From contig JBAZYO010000012.1 of NCBI GenBank assembly GCA_041659285.1, forward strand, positions 1 through 64,000: a stretch of DNA of 64,000 nucleotides, read 5' to 3'. Below the pieces are notes generated by a model. It saw only the letters and a program-made list of their open reading frames with translations, was not told the DNA's origin and ran no database searches. Positions 23,956 to 33,147 of this stretch are shown one piece after another. Source of the stretch: Vicinamibacterales bacterium. Lineage in GTDB: Bacteria > Acidobacteriota > Vicinamibacteria > Vicinamibacterales > UBA2999. The first letter of the stretch is position 1. Each line of letters begins with the position of its first letter. The position numbers and the translations under genes are program-made.

Positions 23956-25665
23956 ATGAGGGTTCGTGCGGCGTCCTGGGTCTGCCTCGCATCGCTGGCG
24001 TTCGCGACCGCGGCATGCAACACCACACCATCGCCGGCCGCGGGAGACGTCGCCGACCTGATGATCGTGAACGGCCGGGTGCTCACGGCAGACGAGCAGG
24101 GCACGATCGCGCAAGCGGTGGCCGTCGCCGGCAACAAGGTCCTCCGCGTCGGAACCGACCAGGAGCTCGCGGCCCTTCGCGGGCCTCAGACCCAGGTCAT
24201 CGACGCGCACGGCGCCACGGTCACGCCGGGGTTCAACGACTCGCACGTTCACTTTCTCAGCGGCGGCGAGACACTGGGCGACGTCAACCTCGCGGGCCTG
24301 ACCACGCTGGCGCAAGTCCAGGCCGCGATCCGTGACTTCGCCGCCGCCAAGACCGAGGTCGCATGGGTGAAGGGCCGTGGCTGGCTCTATTCGCCCTTCC
24401 CGGGCGGCACTCCCACGAAAGCGCAGCTGGATGCCGTCGTCGCCGATCGACCCGCGGTGATGACCTGCTACGACGGCCACAGTATCTGGGTGAACTCAAA
24501 GGCGCTGGCCATGGCCGGCATCACGAAAGACACACCGAATCCCGCCAATGGCGTGGTCGTCAAAGACCCGAAGACCGGCGAGCCCACGGGTCACTTGAAG
24601 GAATCGGCCACCGGCCTCGTCCGCGGGATCATGCCGAAGCCCACCGCCGCGGATCGACGCGCGGCGCTGCGCACCGCGGTGGCGCACGCGCACCGGTTTG
24701 GCGTTACGAGCGTGCAGAACGCGGGCGGCGATCCTGACGAGATGGCGCTGTATGACGAGGCGCGGCGGGCCGGCGAACTGCAGGTCAGGACGTATCTGGC
24801 CTTCTCGGCGCAGGCGGGCACGACCGAGGCCGACCTCGATCGCATGGAGGCCGTCCGGAAACAGTTCGGCGACGACCCGGCGTTGAAGACGGGTGCGGTC
24901 AAGATCTACGCGGACGGCGTCATCGAGAGCCGGACCGCGGCCCTGCTGGCGCCGTACACGAACAGTTCCAGCGCGGGCTCGCCCAACCTCTCAGCCGACG
25001 AACTGAATCGCCTCGTCGCGATGGTCGACAAGCGCGGCTGGCAGATCTGGATCCACGCGATTGGCGATCGGGCCATCCGCATGTCGCTCGACGCGTTCGA
25101 GCGGGCGGCGGCGGAGAATCCCGCCCCGGCCGGCGGCCGGCGCCATCGGATCGAACACATCGAGACCATCGATGCCGCCGACATTCCGCGGTTTGCGCGA
25201 CTGGGGGTCATCGCCTCTCAGCAGCCGATGCACGTGCCGCTGGGCGACATGAATTCCGCGCACCCGTCCGGCCCGTGGCCAGACAACATCGGTCCCGACC
25301 GTGCCTCGCGGGCGTGGGCCTGGAAGAGCATTCACGACGCCGGCGGCCGGGTGACGTTCGGCAGCGACTGGCCGGTGGCGCCGCTGTCGCCGGGACAGGG
25401 CATCTGGGTGGCGGCGGCGAGAACGGGTCCGCCCAACGCCGCCGATCAGAAGCTGCCGATGCGTGACGTGATCAGCGGCTATACGCGCTGGCCGGCGTAC
25501 GCGTCATTCGAGGAGCAGCGCAAGGGCACGCTGGCCCCGGGGATGCTGGCGGACCTGGTCGTGCTATCCGCGGATCTCCTGGCCCGGCCGCCGGCGACGG
25601 CCACCGACGTCGTGGTGGAGGCGACGATCTTCGACGGCAAGATCGTGTACCAGAAGCCGAAGTAA
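23956..25665 (+). CDS. YtcJ-like amidohydrolase, lipoprotein
   Basis: The product is 569 aa. The start is set by AGAAGGAG seven bases upstream. The lipobox ATAAC (Cys 21) predicts a periplasmic membrane-anchored enzyme. Metal site: TPGFNDSHVHF (His 97 and 99), IHAIGDRAIRMS, RHRIEHIE and FGSDWPVAP. It follows the CocE-like hydrolase in the same direction. It is the second of three YtcJ paralogues in the window and the only lipoprotein among them. Confidence 0.85.
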   Translation: MRVRAASWVCLASLAFATAACNTTPSPAAGDVADLMIVNGRVLTADEQGTIAQAVAVAGNKVLRVGTDQELAALRGPQTQVIDAHGATVTPGFNDSHVHFLSGGETLGDVNLAGLTTLAQVQAAIRDFAAAKTEVAWVKGRGWLYSPFPGGTPTKAQLDAVVADRPAVMTCYDGHSIWVNSKALAMAGITKDTPNPANGVVVKDPKTGEPTGHLKESATGLVRGIMPKPTAADRRAALRTAVAHAHRFGVTSVQNAGGDPDEMALYDEARRAGELQVRTYLAFSAQAGTTEADLDRMEAVRKQFGDDPALKTGAVKIYADGVIESRTAALLAPYTNSSSAGSPNLSADELNRLVAMVDKRGWQIWIHAIGDRAIRMSLDAFERAAAENPAPAGGRRHRIEHIETIDAADIPRFARLGVIASQQPMHVPLGDMNSAHPSGPWPDNIGPDRASRAWAWKSIHDAGGRVTFGSDWPVAPLSPGQGIWVAAARTGPPNAADQKLPMRDVISGYTRWPAYASFEEQRKGTLAPGMLADLVVLSADLLARPPATATDVVVEATIFDGKIVYQKPK

Positions 25666-25683
25666 CGACGCGGCCTGGCGGGT

Positions 25684-25850
25684 GCTAGTGGTCCGGATTC
25701 GAATTAGCTCGTGCATCGAGGGTGGCGATGCGCCCGAATGGCAAGGCGCGACGACCGAGCATATTGAGCATATGTAAGGGAGGAGCAACGCCGCCAGTCG
25801 GGATGCAGCGCCAGCCGAATGCCGAGCTAATTCGGATTCGGACCACTAGC
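25684..25850. mobile_element. MITE-like element with 28-bp terminal inverted repeats
   Basis: Arms at 25684-25711 and 25823-25850 are inverted copies matching at 26 of 28 positions, starting GCTAGTGGTCCG and ending in GAATTAGCTCG. The 111-base interior has no plausible gene. Size, long terminal repeats and absence of coding content fit a miniature inverted-repeat element. CTAG lies at each tip and may reflect target preference. The right tip overlaps the permease 3' end. Confidence 0.75.
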
Positions 25851-27234
25851 GGGCGGTCCGCGACCAATACAGGTAGAACGGCAGGCCCAGGGCCACCAGC
25901 CCGAGGCCGGCGATCGACGCGGTGGGCCGCTCCATCAACGTGTTCCAGACGAGCGCGAAGGAACCCAGCACGTAGAGTGCCGGGACCACCGGATACCCGA
26001 GCGCGCGATACGGCCGCGGCGCATCAGGCCGCCGTGCCCGCAGCACGAAAATCGCCACGCCGCCGAGCGTGCCGAAGAGCACGGACGCAAACGTCACATA
26101 CGTGAACAGGGCCTCGTAGCCGCCCGTGAGCGTGAGGAAGGCCGACCACCCGCTGGTGACGAGCAGCGCGACATGGGGCGTGCGATACGCCGGATGCACA
26201 CGCGCCGCCGCCGGGAAGAAACGGCCATCGGCCGCCATGGCAAAACAGGTCCGCGATGAAGCGATGACACCGGCCACGTTGCATCCGAACGTCGACACCA
26301 CCACGGTCGCGGCGACGATCGCCGCGCCGGCCGGTCCCACCAGTACGGTCATCGCCTTCTCGGCGACGCGGGTGACGCCCGACATCTCTTCCAAAGTGAG
26401 CGAGTAGAAGTAGGCGAGATTGACGCCGACGTAGATGGCGGTCAGTGCCAGCGTGCCGTAGATCAAGGCGCGCGGGACGTTTCGCGCGGCGTCCTTGATC
26501 TCGCCGGCGGCAAAGGCCACGTAGTACCACCCCTCGTAGGTCCACATCACGGCGATCATGATCACGCCGAACGACGCGAGCGGGCGCAACGCGCCAGGCG
26601 GCACGACTGGCGTCCACACCGGTTCCACGCGCATGTAGGCAATGGCCAGCAGCGGTATCACGACGAGGCCGACGACCTTGGCCACCGTGAGCAGCGTGTT
26701 CGCGAGGTTGCCGCTGCGCACGCCGACGTAGTTGATCGTGGTGATGATGGCGATCGATCCGGCGGCCACGAGCTGCCCGGCGCTGATGCTCCAGGCGCCC
26801 CACGGCATGGCGAACGTGACGAGCACCCGGTCGGTGCCGAGCGACGGGAAGAAGTAACTGAAGTATTCGGCAAACCCCACGGCCACACCCGCGACGCTGC
26901 CCGTGAGGATGACCAGGAGGCAGGCCCAGCCGAACAGGAATCCCCACACCGCCCCGTAGGCCTCGCTCAGGAACACGTAGAGCCCGCCCGATCGCGGGAA
27001 CATCGATCCCAACTCGGCATAGGTGAGGCCACCGGCCATGGCCAGCATGCCACCAGCCACCCAGGCCGACAGCACGAGCGGCGTAGACGGTAACTCCTGC
27101 ACCATGAGGCCGGTGGTCAGGAAAATGCCGGATCCGATGACGCTGCCAATCACCAGCAGCGTGGCGCCCCAGGGACCAATGGCGCGAACCAGCTGGGCAT
27201 CAGCGTCGGGTGCCGGACGAAGGGCGGGACTCAC
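25846..27234 (-). CDS. APC-superfamily amino acid permease (LAT-like)
   Basis: The product is 462 aa with about 12 helices. Helix 1 has GSVIGSGIFLTTGLM, the unwound substrate-binding segment of APC transporters; PRSGGLYVFLSEAYG is the conserved loop, as in LAT/SteT exchangers. GTG start at 27234 overlaps the nitronate monooxygenase stop (GTGA). The stop codon (25846-25848) is supplied by the MITE-like element, so the original C terminus may have been slightly different. Amino acid import is inferred. Confidence 0.85.
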   Translation of the reverse strand: MSPALRPAPDADAQLVRAIGPWGATLLVIGSVIGSGIFLTTGLMVQELPSTPLVLSAWVAGGMLAMAGGLTYAELGSMFPRSGGLYVFLSEAYGAVWGFLFGWACLLVILTGSVAGVAVGFAEYFSYFFPSLGTDRVLVTFAMPWGAWSISAGQLVAAGSIAIITTINYVGVRSGNLANTLLTVAKVVGLVVIPLLAIAYMRVEPVWTPVVPPGALRPLASFGVIMIAVMWTYEGWYYVAFAAGEIKDAARNVPRALIYGTLALTAIYVGVNLAYFYSLTLEEMSGVTRVAEKAMTVLVGPAGAAIVAATVVVSTFGCNVAGVIASSRTCFAMAADGRFFPAAARVHPAYRTPHVALLVTSGWSAFLTLTGGYEALFTYVTFASVLFGTLGGVAIFVLRARRPDAPRPYRALGYPVVPALYVLGSFALVWNTLMERPTASIAGLGLVALGLPFYLYWSRTAR

Positions 27235-28250
27235 AGCCTTGCCGCTCGCGCGTCGGCGCCGCGAACGGCGGCGGTGGCATCGCGCATCATGGCGTCGATG
27301 ATGGCCGCGGCCGGGTGAATTCCAGTAACGTGTGCGGAGCTGTTGCCGGCGTACAGGCACATCTGCTCGAAATCTCCAGTCGTCGATCGCAAGGGCGAAT
27401 CAGTGCCGCACCGGTAGACCGGCCGGCCTTCGTCGTCGCCGATCACGTCGCGCGGCAACTGGTCCGGATGATTGCCCCACAGCGTGTCTCCCGCAGCCGC
27501 GGTCACGCTGTTCTTCAACACGCGCACCGGCGCATGCGGCGGCCAGCCGATGGCAAACAGGTCGGTGTGCACGGTGTCGCCAGGTCCGGCCGCCACGATC
27601 CGCTGCTTGTGGTAGTCGTGGGCGAACGACTCAGGGCTCGCCAGGAAGATCGTGCCGCACTGCACGCCGTGGGCGCCCGACTCCAGGGCCGCGGCCAGGC
27701 CGCGCCCATCGGCAATGCCGCCGGAAGCCACGATCGGGACCGCGAGCGTATCGACCACCTGCGGCAGGAGGACCGACAGCGGCAGACGGCCGCGCACGTG
27801 GCCGCCCGCCTCGACGCCCTGCACGATCACCACGTCGGCGCCGGCGGCTTGCGCCAGGACCGCATCCTCGAGCGATCCCACTTGATAAAGCACCAGGCAT
27901 CCCGCGTTTTTCGCCTGCTCGACGATGGCGGGATGCACATCCCAGAAGAAGCACATGGTCGAGACGCGCGCGTCGAAACACGCGGCCAGCTGGCCGGCCA
28001 GCAGCGCGGGAGCGGTGGCGAACGGGACAAGATTGACGCCGAAGGGCCTGGCGGTGCGGCGTCTCACGTCGGCGATTTCCCGGGCGATGAGCTCGGGCGA
28101 TTCGCCCACCATGCCGAGCAGCCCAAAGCCACCCGCCTCGGATACCGCGGCCGCCAGTTCCGACCGCGCCGGTCCGCCCATGCCGGCCGAGATGATCGGG
28201 TGGCGGCAGCCCAGTGCCTCGGTCAGCCGGGTCGGGATCGTGGCGCTCAG
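27231..28250 (-). CDS. Nitronate monooxygenase / 2-nitropropane dioxygenase family flavoprotein
   Basis: The product is about 339 aa. FMN-barrel motifs: HPIISAGMGGPA near the N terminus, GADVVIVQGVEAGGHVRG (the phosphate/catalytic His loop), VPIVASGGIADGRGLAAALESGAHGVQCGTIFLASPES. The family detoxifies nitronates such as propionate-3-nitronate, or acts as a flavin reductase or enoyl reductase. No ATG or GTG precedes the barrel, and the best start is CTG at 28250, which overlaps the amidohydrolase stop (CTGA). The longer frame to 28679 lies over that gene and is rejected. Confidence 0.8.
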   Translation of the reverse strand: MSATIPTRLTEALGCRHPIISAGMGGPARSELAAAVSEAGGFGLLGMVGESPELIAREIADVRRRTARPFGVNLVPFATAPALLAGQLAACFDARVSTMCFFWDVHPAIVEQAKNAGCLVLYQVGSLEDAVLAQAAGADVVIVQGVEAGGHVRGRLPLSVLLPQVVDTLAVPIVASGGIADGRGLAAALESGAHGVQCGTIFLASPESFAHDYHKQRIVAAGPGDTVHTDLFAIGWPPHAPVRVLKNSVTAAAGDTLWGNHPDQLPRDVIGDDEGRPVYRCGTDSPLRSTTGDFEQMCLYAGNSSAHVTGIHPAAAIIDAMMRDATAAVRGADARAARL

Positions 28251-30007
28251 CGCGCCCCCCCACGATACACAACCGTGCCACGCACGAGCGTCAGCTCGCA
28301 CCGCATGTCCTTGAGCGCCGCGGTGGGAACCTCGTACGGGTTGCGATCCCACACCGCGAGGTCGGCGTCCTTGCCCACCTCGATCGACCCGATGCGGTCT
28401 TCGAGAAACATCGTCCTGGCCGCCCAGATGGTGTACGAGCGCAGCGCCGTCCTGATGTCCACCGACTCCGCCGTTCCGAACGGCGTGGCGCCGAACGTGC
28501 CGTTCAGCGTTTCGCGGGCCACCGCCGCCCACAGTCCGTAGCGCCCGGCAAACGGCGTGACGGGGTAGTCGGAGCCCCCGCCCCACTGCACCCCCTTGCG
28601 CGTGAAGGTCTTGAATGGGTTGAGGCGTTGATTGCGCGCCCGTCCGAAATTGCCCGCGTAGTTGTCGCCAATCCACCACATGAACGTCGACGACGCTTCG
28701 GGGTAGGCGGCGTCGTAGTCCCGCTGCAGGCGCGCCATCGTGTCGATGGCGCGATCGGTGGGGATGTTGCCGTGAATGAGGCCATGGCGCAGGCCCCGCG
28801 TGGGCCTGGCTTGCAGCGCGCGGTCGTAGGTGTCGATCACCCAGTCGATCGCGCGATCACCGATGGCGTGCGTGCTCACGTGGATGCCGGCGTCGTGCAG
28901 CTCGGTGACCATCTGTCGGTATTCATCCGGTGGCGTCGAGGGATAGCCCGGATTGCCCTTGTCGATGTCGATGAGGTTCTTGTTCCAGTCGTCGTGCAGC
29001 CACGCCGTGCGGGCGCCGCCGCTGCCATCCATGTACATCTTGACGCCGCCGGAAATCAGCATGCCATCCCCGGCCAGCCCGGCTTGCCGCGGGTTGGCCT
29101 GCGCGCGGGCCAGTACCGCCGCGCGGTCCTCGAGGCGGCGGGCGCCCGCCCACAGGGCGAAGACCCGAACCGTGAGCCGGCCTTCGCGGAGGAGCTCCTG
29201 ATACAACTCCCACTTCGCAGGGCTGATTCCAGGATCCTTGGCGCCGGTCATGCCCTCCTTGTTGAAGTCTTCGATGATCTTGACCAGCCCCTGCTTCAGC
29301 TGATCGCGCGTCAGGGGCGGCACCAGGCGGTTGACCAGGCCCATCGCCGATTCCTTCATCACGCCGGTCGGCATGCCGTCGGCGGTGCGATCGATGGTGC
29401 CGGCCGGCGGGTCTTTCGTGTCCTTCCGTACTTCGGCCATCTTCAGCGCGTAAGTGTTGGCCACGCCGTAGTGGCCCGTGGTGTGCGTGAGCCACACCGG
29501 GTTGTTCGGGGCCACCGCGTCGAGGTCGGCGGCGGTGAGATAGCGCTGCTCGGCGTACTTCCCTTCGTCCCACCCGCGCCCCCTCACCCACTCGCCCGGC
29601 TTCAGCCGGGCGACATAATCCGCCACGCGCTTCTGCGCATCGGCAATGGTCTTGATCGAGGCGTCGCCGAGGTCGACCGTGAACAGCGCGTCGGCTTCAG
29701 TGAAGTGAACGTGGGTGTCGATGAGCCCGGGCGTGACCGCCCGGCCGCGCAGGTCGATCACCTCGGTGGCGCTGCCGATGCGCGCCTTGATTTGATCGGT
29801 GGTGCCGACCGCCGTGATCTTCCCGCCGGTGATGGCCACCGCCTGTGCCACCGAGTCGCGGCCATCAATCGTGATGACGCTCCCGTTGATCAGGGCAAGG
29901 TCGGCGGCGGCCTGGGCCTGTGTATTTCGCTCGCCCGTCGAGAGGACGATTGCGCAGCAGGCGGCAATCAGGGCGCCGCGGCGGAGGGGCGTGAATGGCA
30001 TGTGCAT
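28247..30007 (-). CDS. YtcJ-like amidohydrolase, secreted
   Basis: The product is 586 aa with a signal peptide (GALIAACCAIVLSTGERNTQAQA). Metal site: VTPGLIDTHVHFTEAD (His 99 and 101), STHAIGDRAIDW, and GGGSDYPVTPF. A MWWIGDNYAGNFGRARNQRLNPFKTF insertion is typical of one YtcJ subgroup. First gene of a coupled operon with the nitronate monooxygenase and the permease. It may hydrolyse a periplasmic amide whose product the permease imports; this is inference. Confidence 0.83.
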   Translation of the reverse strand: MHMPFTPLRRGALIAACCAIVLSTGERNTQAQAAADLALINGSVITIDGRDSVAQAVAITGGKITAVGTTDQIKARIGSATEVIDLRGRAVTPGLIDTHVHFTEADALFTVDLGDASIKTIADAQKRVADYVARLKPGEWVRGRGWDEGKYAEQRYLTAADLDAVAPNNPVWLTHTTGHYGVANTYALKMAEVRKDTKDPPAGTIDRTADGMPTGVMKESAMGLVNRLVPPLTRDQLKQGLVKIIEDFNKEGMTGAKDPGISPAKWELYQELLREGRLTVRVFALWAGARRLEDRAAVLARAQANPRQAGLAGDGMLISGGVKMYMDGSGGARTAWLHDDWNKNLIDIDKGNPGYPSTPPDEYRQMVTELHDAGIHVSTHAIGDRAIDWVIDTYDRALQARPTRGLRHGLIHGNIPTDRAIDTMARLQRDYDAAYPEASSTFMWWIGDNYAGNFGRARNQRLNPFKTFTRKGVQWGGGSDYPVTPFAGRYGLWAAVARETLNGTFGATPFGTAESVDIRTALRSYTIWAARTMFLEDRIGSIEVGKDADLAVWDRNPYEVPTAALKDMRCELTLVRGTVVYRGGAR

Positions 30008-30142
30008 GATGGGTCGCAGGTTTCAATGTTTACGCGGCGGGCGATGCCGCGGATTGTGCCACAACTCCTGGCCGTCGGCTCCGCTTCCCGGGCCGCTGTA
30101 GCTGGAGAAGCCTGTCTCCGTCATCTGCGTCACATCTGCGGC

Positions 30143-31000
30143 CTAGATCGTGACCCCGAACCGCCGCGCCAGGATCAGGGCGCACGCCATCGAGAGCAGG
30201 CCGTACACGATCATCCAGTGCGCGCGCCAGCCAAGCACCTCGAGCCCTGGCTCGGGATACATCACCGTGATGGCCGCAATGCGGCTCTCCTCGGGCACGA
30301 GCGGCTCGGACGGGTAGAGCACCTGGCCGGCCAGTCCCGCCTGCAGGCGCCTGGGCGAGCGTCGTGCCCGGGAGGCCGACACCTGCAGTGATTTGGTCAC
30401 GGCCCGGTCGCCGTCGCGAATGGTCAGTGCGTAAGTGCCCTCCGCGTTGGGCACGATGCGCCACAGCACCTCGTTGGACCCCAGCAACCGCACCGCGGCG
30501 GTGTCGATGCGAATGCCGTCCGGCGCGTCCATGACCAGCGCGTCTGCGGAGACGTCCGCCGAGGACGCCGTCTGCCGCAGCTCCACCTTGACGATGGCCG
30601 GCACGCCGGGCGTGAGTCCTTCGTACCCGTAGAAGCCCTGTAACTGCGCGACCACCAGCACCAGCGGGATGGCCATCCAGAGCAGCGGCACCAGGGACAG
30701 GCGCAGGTAGTGGGCGTTGCACATCACCACCTCGCCGAGCGCCCGCAGCACGTTCACCGGGTCGTCGCCGAAGAGGCGGATCTCGAACAGCGCCGCGTGG
30801 ATGCCCCGCTTGGTGGTGGCCAGGCCCTTCTGGTTGGACGTGCGGGCCACCACCAGCAGCATCACCACGGCCGTGACCAGCGACACGACCAGCAGGCTCG
30901 CCACGGGCGGCCATCCCATGAGCGGGCCGAGGGCCGCGTCGAACGCGGCCGTGAGCGCGCCGTTCACCCACGCCAGCGCGCGGTCAGGAAATGTAGCCAA
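30143..31000 (-). CDS. Membrane protein with an Oxa1/EMC3-like N-terminal region
   Basis: The product is 285 aa. Residues 25-52 and 91-118 are membrane helices flanking a basic amphipathic stretch (ARTSNQKGLATTKRGIHAALFEIRLFGDDPVNVLRALGEV). This layout recalls the Oxa1-superfamily (EMC3, TMCO1) insertases, and I know similar proteins in other Acidobacteriota. Residues 120-250 are extracytoplasmic and beta-rich; a last helix closes the chain. The TTG start at 31000 overlaps the 63-aa gene by 17 bases. Role in membrane insertion or envelope assembly is a guess. Confidence 0.65.
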   Translation of the reverse strand: MATFPDRALAWVNGALTAAFDAALGPLMGWPPVASLLVVSLVTAVVMLLVVARTSNQKGLATTKRGIHAALFEIRLFGDDPVNVLRALGEVVMCNAHYLRLSLVPLLWMAIPLVLVVAQLQGFYGYEGLTPGVPAIVKVELRQTASSADVSADALVMDAPDGIRIDTAAVRLLGSNEVLWRIVPNAEGTYALTIRDGDRAVTKSLQVSASRARRSPRRLQAGLAGQVLYPSEPLVPEESRIAAITVMYPEPGLEVLGWRAHWMIVYGLLSMACALILARRFGVTI

Positions 31001-31175
31001 GCCCCTTCAGCTTCTTCTTGATGTCTTCCTCGGAGTCGGAGCCCTCGAACTTGGCCAGTTCCTTCTCGATCACGTGCGTGACGAACTCGTCCACCGACGA
31101 GTAGCCGGCGAGGTCGGCGAAGCGCTTGACCTTCGCCAGCAGGGCCTTGTCCAACTTGATGTTCGATCCAAACAT
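30984..31175 (-). CDS. Small ribbon-helix-helix-like protein
   Basis: The product is 63 aa. The sequence IKLDKALLAKVKRFADLAGYSSVDEFVTHVIEKEL has the strand-helix-helix shape of an RHH (CopG/Arc) unit; the tail SDSEEDIKKKLKGLGYI is charged. The ATG at 31175 is directly after the phosphodiesterase-like gene stop (31177-31179), so it is in the same operon. As an RHH it could dimerise and regulate the operon, but its tight linkage inside an envelope operon and the acidic tail leave other roles open. Confidence 0.7.
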   Translation of the reverse strand: MFGSNIKLDKALLAKVKRFADLAGYSSVDEFVTHVIEKELAKFEGSDSEEDIKKKLKGLGYIS

Positions 31176-31176
31176 G

Positions 31177-33147
31177 TCAGTGCTCCTTGGCGCGGCGCTC
31201 CCCGGCGTTGCCGGGAAACCCGTCGATCCCGAATTCCGCGAGAACCGCCGCCGCCAGGTCCTCAATCGTCGGCGCCTGACGCCGCAGCGGCCGGCTGGCC
31301 AGCAGGATGCCGGGGACCGTTTCGTGATCCATGCAGTGATCGCCGCTCCACGCGCTCGTGTTGTCCATGAAGACGTCCAGCGGCAGGCCGCCCAGCGCCG
31401 ACTCGTCGGACCCACGCGTGCCCTTCGCGTATCCCACCACCAGGTCGGGCGCGACGTCCTCGTTGCCGGCCAGGTGAAACACCTCTTCGCGCCGGTACAT
31501 CTTGGTGATGGCCGCGCTCCCGGTCGCCGGGTCCATCGTGCCGAGCAGCTTCGCCGCAATCTCGCTCACCAGTGCCTCGCGTGCGGCCGGTTCCACGATG
31601 CCGTCCCGCTCGCGGCCCTTGAGGTTCACATACAAACCGTTCAGGCCGACCGCATAGGCGCGCGTGCGGGACCAGTCGACGTTGCCGAAGAACCCGGGGT
31701 CGTCGCGCCGGTTGGGATCGATCAACGCCAGGTAGCCGTGGTCGCGAAGCCAGCTGTTCATGTGGAACGCGCGGCGCCACGACGTGAAGCCATGGTCCGA
31801 CATCACCACCAGCAGATCGTCCGGTCCGAGCGTCGCGAGCGTGTCGCTGACGATGGCGTCGAGGCCCCGGTAGAGTTCGTCAACCACGCTCGCGTTGGGA
31901 CTGTCGGTCACCGCATTGTAGGCGGGGTGATTGGGATCCCGCGCGCGCCACATCATGTGCGACACCTGATCGACGTTGCCGAAATAGTAGAAGAGCAGGC
32001 CGTCCGAAAACCGGTCGAGCACGTAGCGATATTGCCGCCGGTTCTCGTCGGCGGCCAGGCGCGCCTGGGCGAGGAACTCGGCCTCGGTGAGCACGCCGGT
32101 CTTCAGGCCCTTGGTGTCTTCGGGCATGCCCTGCGTGTAGAAACGCCCGGTGGCCTCCGCCAGCTCCGCGGCGTAGTCGCCTGGATGCGACACCGGCATG
32201 GCCGGATCCATGGGATCGATATTGACCGGGCTGGCATACAGCTCGAAGAACGGATCGAGGCCCTTCAGGTAGAAGCGGACCTCGCCGCCAATCGACTGCG
32301 TCGGCGCGAGCGAAAAGCTGACCGGCACCCAGTCGCTCCATTCGCCCACGGCCAGCAGGAGCTCGTCGGTGCCAACGGTGATCTTGACGTGGCGGTTGGC
32401 CTGGTCGAGTTGCGCCGTGAACTCGGCGCGCACCTTCTCCGGTTTCTTCAGGAACGGATTATCGGGCCCTTCGAGCGACGCCCGTACCTGGCCGTCCCGA
32501 ACCTTGACCGCATGCACGACGCCGCCGGACAGTGACTGGCCAACGTAGGCATACGGCTCGGAGGTGTAGAACGCGAACGTGCCGTAGGTGCCGGTCAGAT
32601 CCGGCGTGCCCATGCCGCTCAGCTCGCGAGTGGCCGTGCCAGACGGGGGGAAATTGGCGGGCATGCGGATGATGGTGGTGGGCACGCCACGCGACTCGAG
32701 GACCTCCCAGAACGGCTGGCCGTGGCGCAGTGATTCCACGCGGCCGCTCGACAGCGGCACCTGCCATCGGCCGACGCCGAGCGTCCGGCCGCCCGGCTCC
32801 GTCCGCGTCGTCGACAGGTACGGGAGCATCGTCTTGGGATCGCGATGCACGAAGTCGAAAATGCCGTGCCCTCCGGGGTCGAGACCGGTGATGAAGGTGG
32901 ACCACGCCACCGGGCTTTGCGGGGGAATGGTGGTGCCGAGCGACGAGAAGCCGCCGGTGGCGGCGAGGCGCGCGAACCCGGGCAGGCGGCCGGCGGCGAT
33001 CATCTGGCGGGTCAGGTCGTAGTCGAGACCATCGAAGCCCAGCACGATCACCTTGCGCCCCACCGGCGCGCGCGACCCGCACGCGCCGGCCACGAGCGCG
33101 CCGGCGAGTACCAGCGCCACCAACACTCCGTAACCGGCGCGCCTCAT
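31177..33147 (-). CDS. Alkaline-phosphatase-superfamily phosphodiesterase-like lipoprotein
   Basis: The product is 656 aa with a lipobox (LVAGAC). Superfamily metal-site motifs: VIVLGFDGLDYD near residue 35, SPVAWSTFITG (nucleophile region), VVMSDHGFTSWRR and SGDHCMD. This is the type I phosphodiesterase/nucleotide pyrophosphatase branch. Its ATG overlaps the upstream paralogue's stop (ATGA). It probably acts in the periplasm or on the outer face of the inner membrane, on a phospho- or sulfo-ester of lipid or glycan; substrate unknown. Confidence 0.83.
   Translation of the reverse strand: MRRAGYGVLVALVLAGALVAGACGSRAPVGRKVIVLGFDGLDYDLTRQMIAAGRLPGFARLAATGGFSSLGTTIPPQSPVAWSTFITGLDPGGHGIFDFVHRDPKTMLPYLSTTRTEPGGRTLGVGRWQVPLSSGRVESLRHGQPFWEVLESRGVPTTIIRMPANFPPSGTATRELSGMGTPDLTGTYGTFAFYTSEPYAYVGQSLSGGVVHAVKVRDGQVRASLEGPDNPFLKKPEKVRAEFTAQLDQANRHVKITVGTDELLLAVGEWSDWVPVSFSLAPTQSIGGEVRFYLKGLDPFFELYASPVNIDPMDPAMPVSHPGDYAAELAEATGRFYTQGMPEDTKGLKTGVLTEAEFLAQARLAADENRRQYRYVLDRFSDGLLFYYFGNVDQVSHMMWRARDPNHPAYNAVTDSPNASVVDELYRGLDAIVSDTLATLGPDDLLVVMSDHGFTSWRRAFHMNSWLRDHGYLALIDPNRRDDPGFFGNVDWSRTRAYAVGLNGLYVNLKGRERDGIVEPAAREALVSEIAAKLLGTMDPATGSAAITKMYRREEVFHLAGNEDVAPDLVVGYAKGTRGSDESALGGLPLDVFMDNTSAWSGDHCMDHETVPGILLASRPLRRQAPTIEDLAAAVLAEFGIDGFPGNAGERRAKEH

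Noticed and set aside
25564..25867. Small frames inside the 25684-25850 element
   Set aside because: They span the inverted repeats and have no start signal or family likeness; no transposase is present.
27231..28679. 482-aa version of the nitronate monooxygenase
   Set aside because: The extra N terminus is the out-of-frame coding region of the amidohydrolase; the barrel begins at about 28250.
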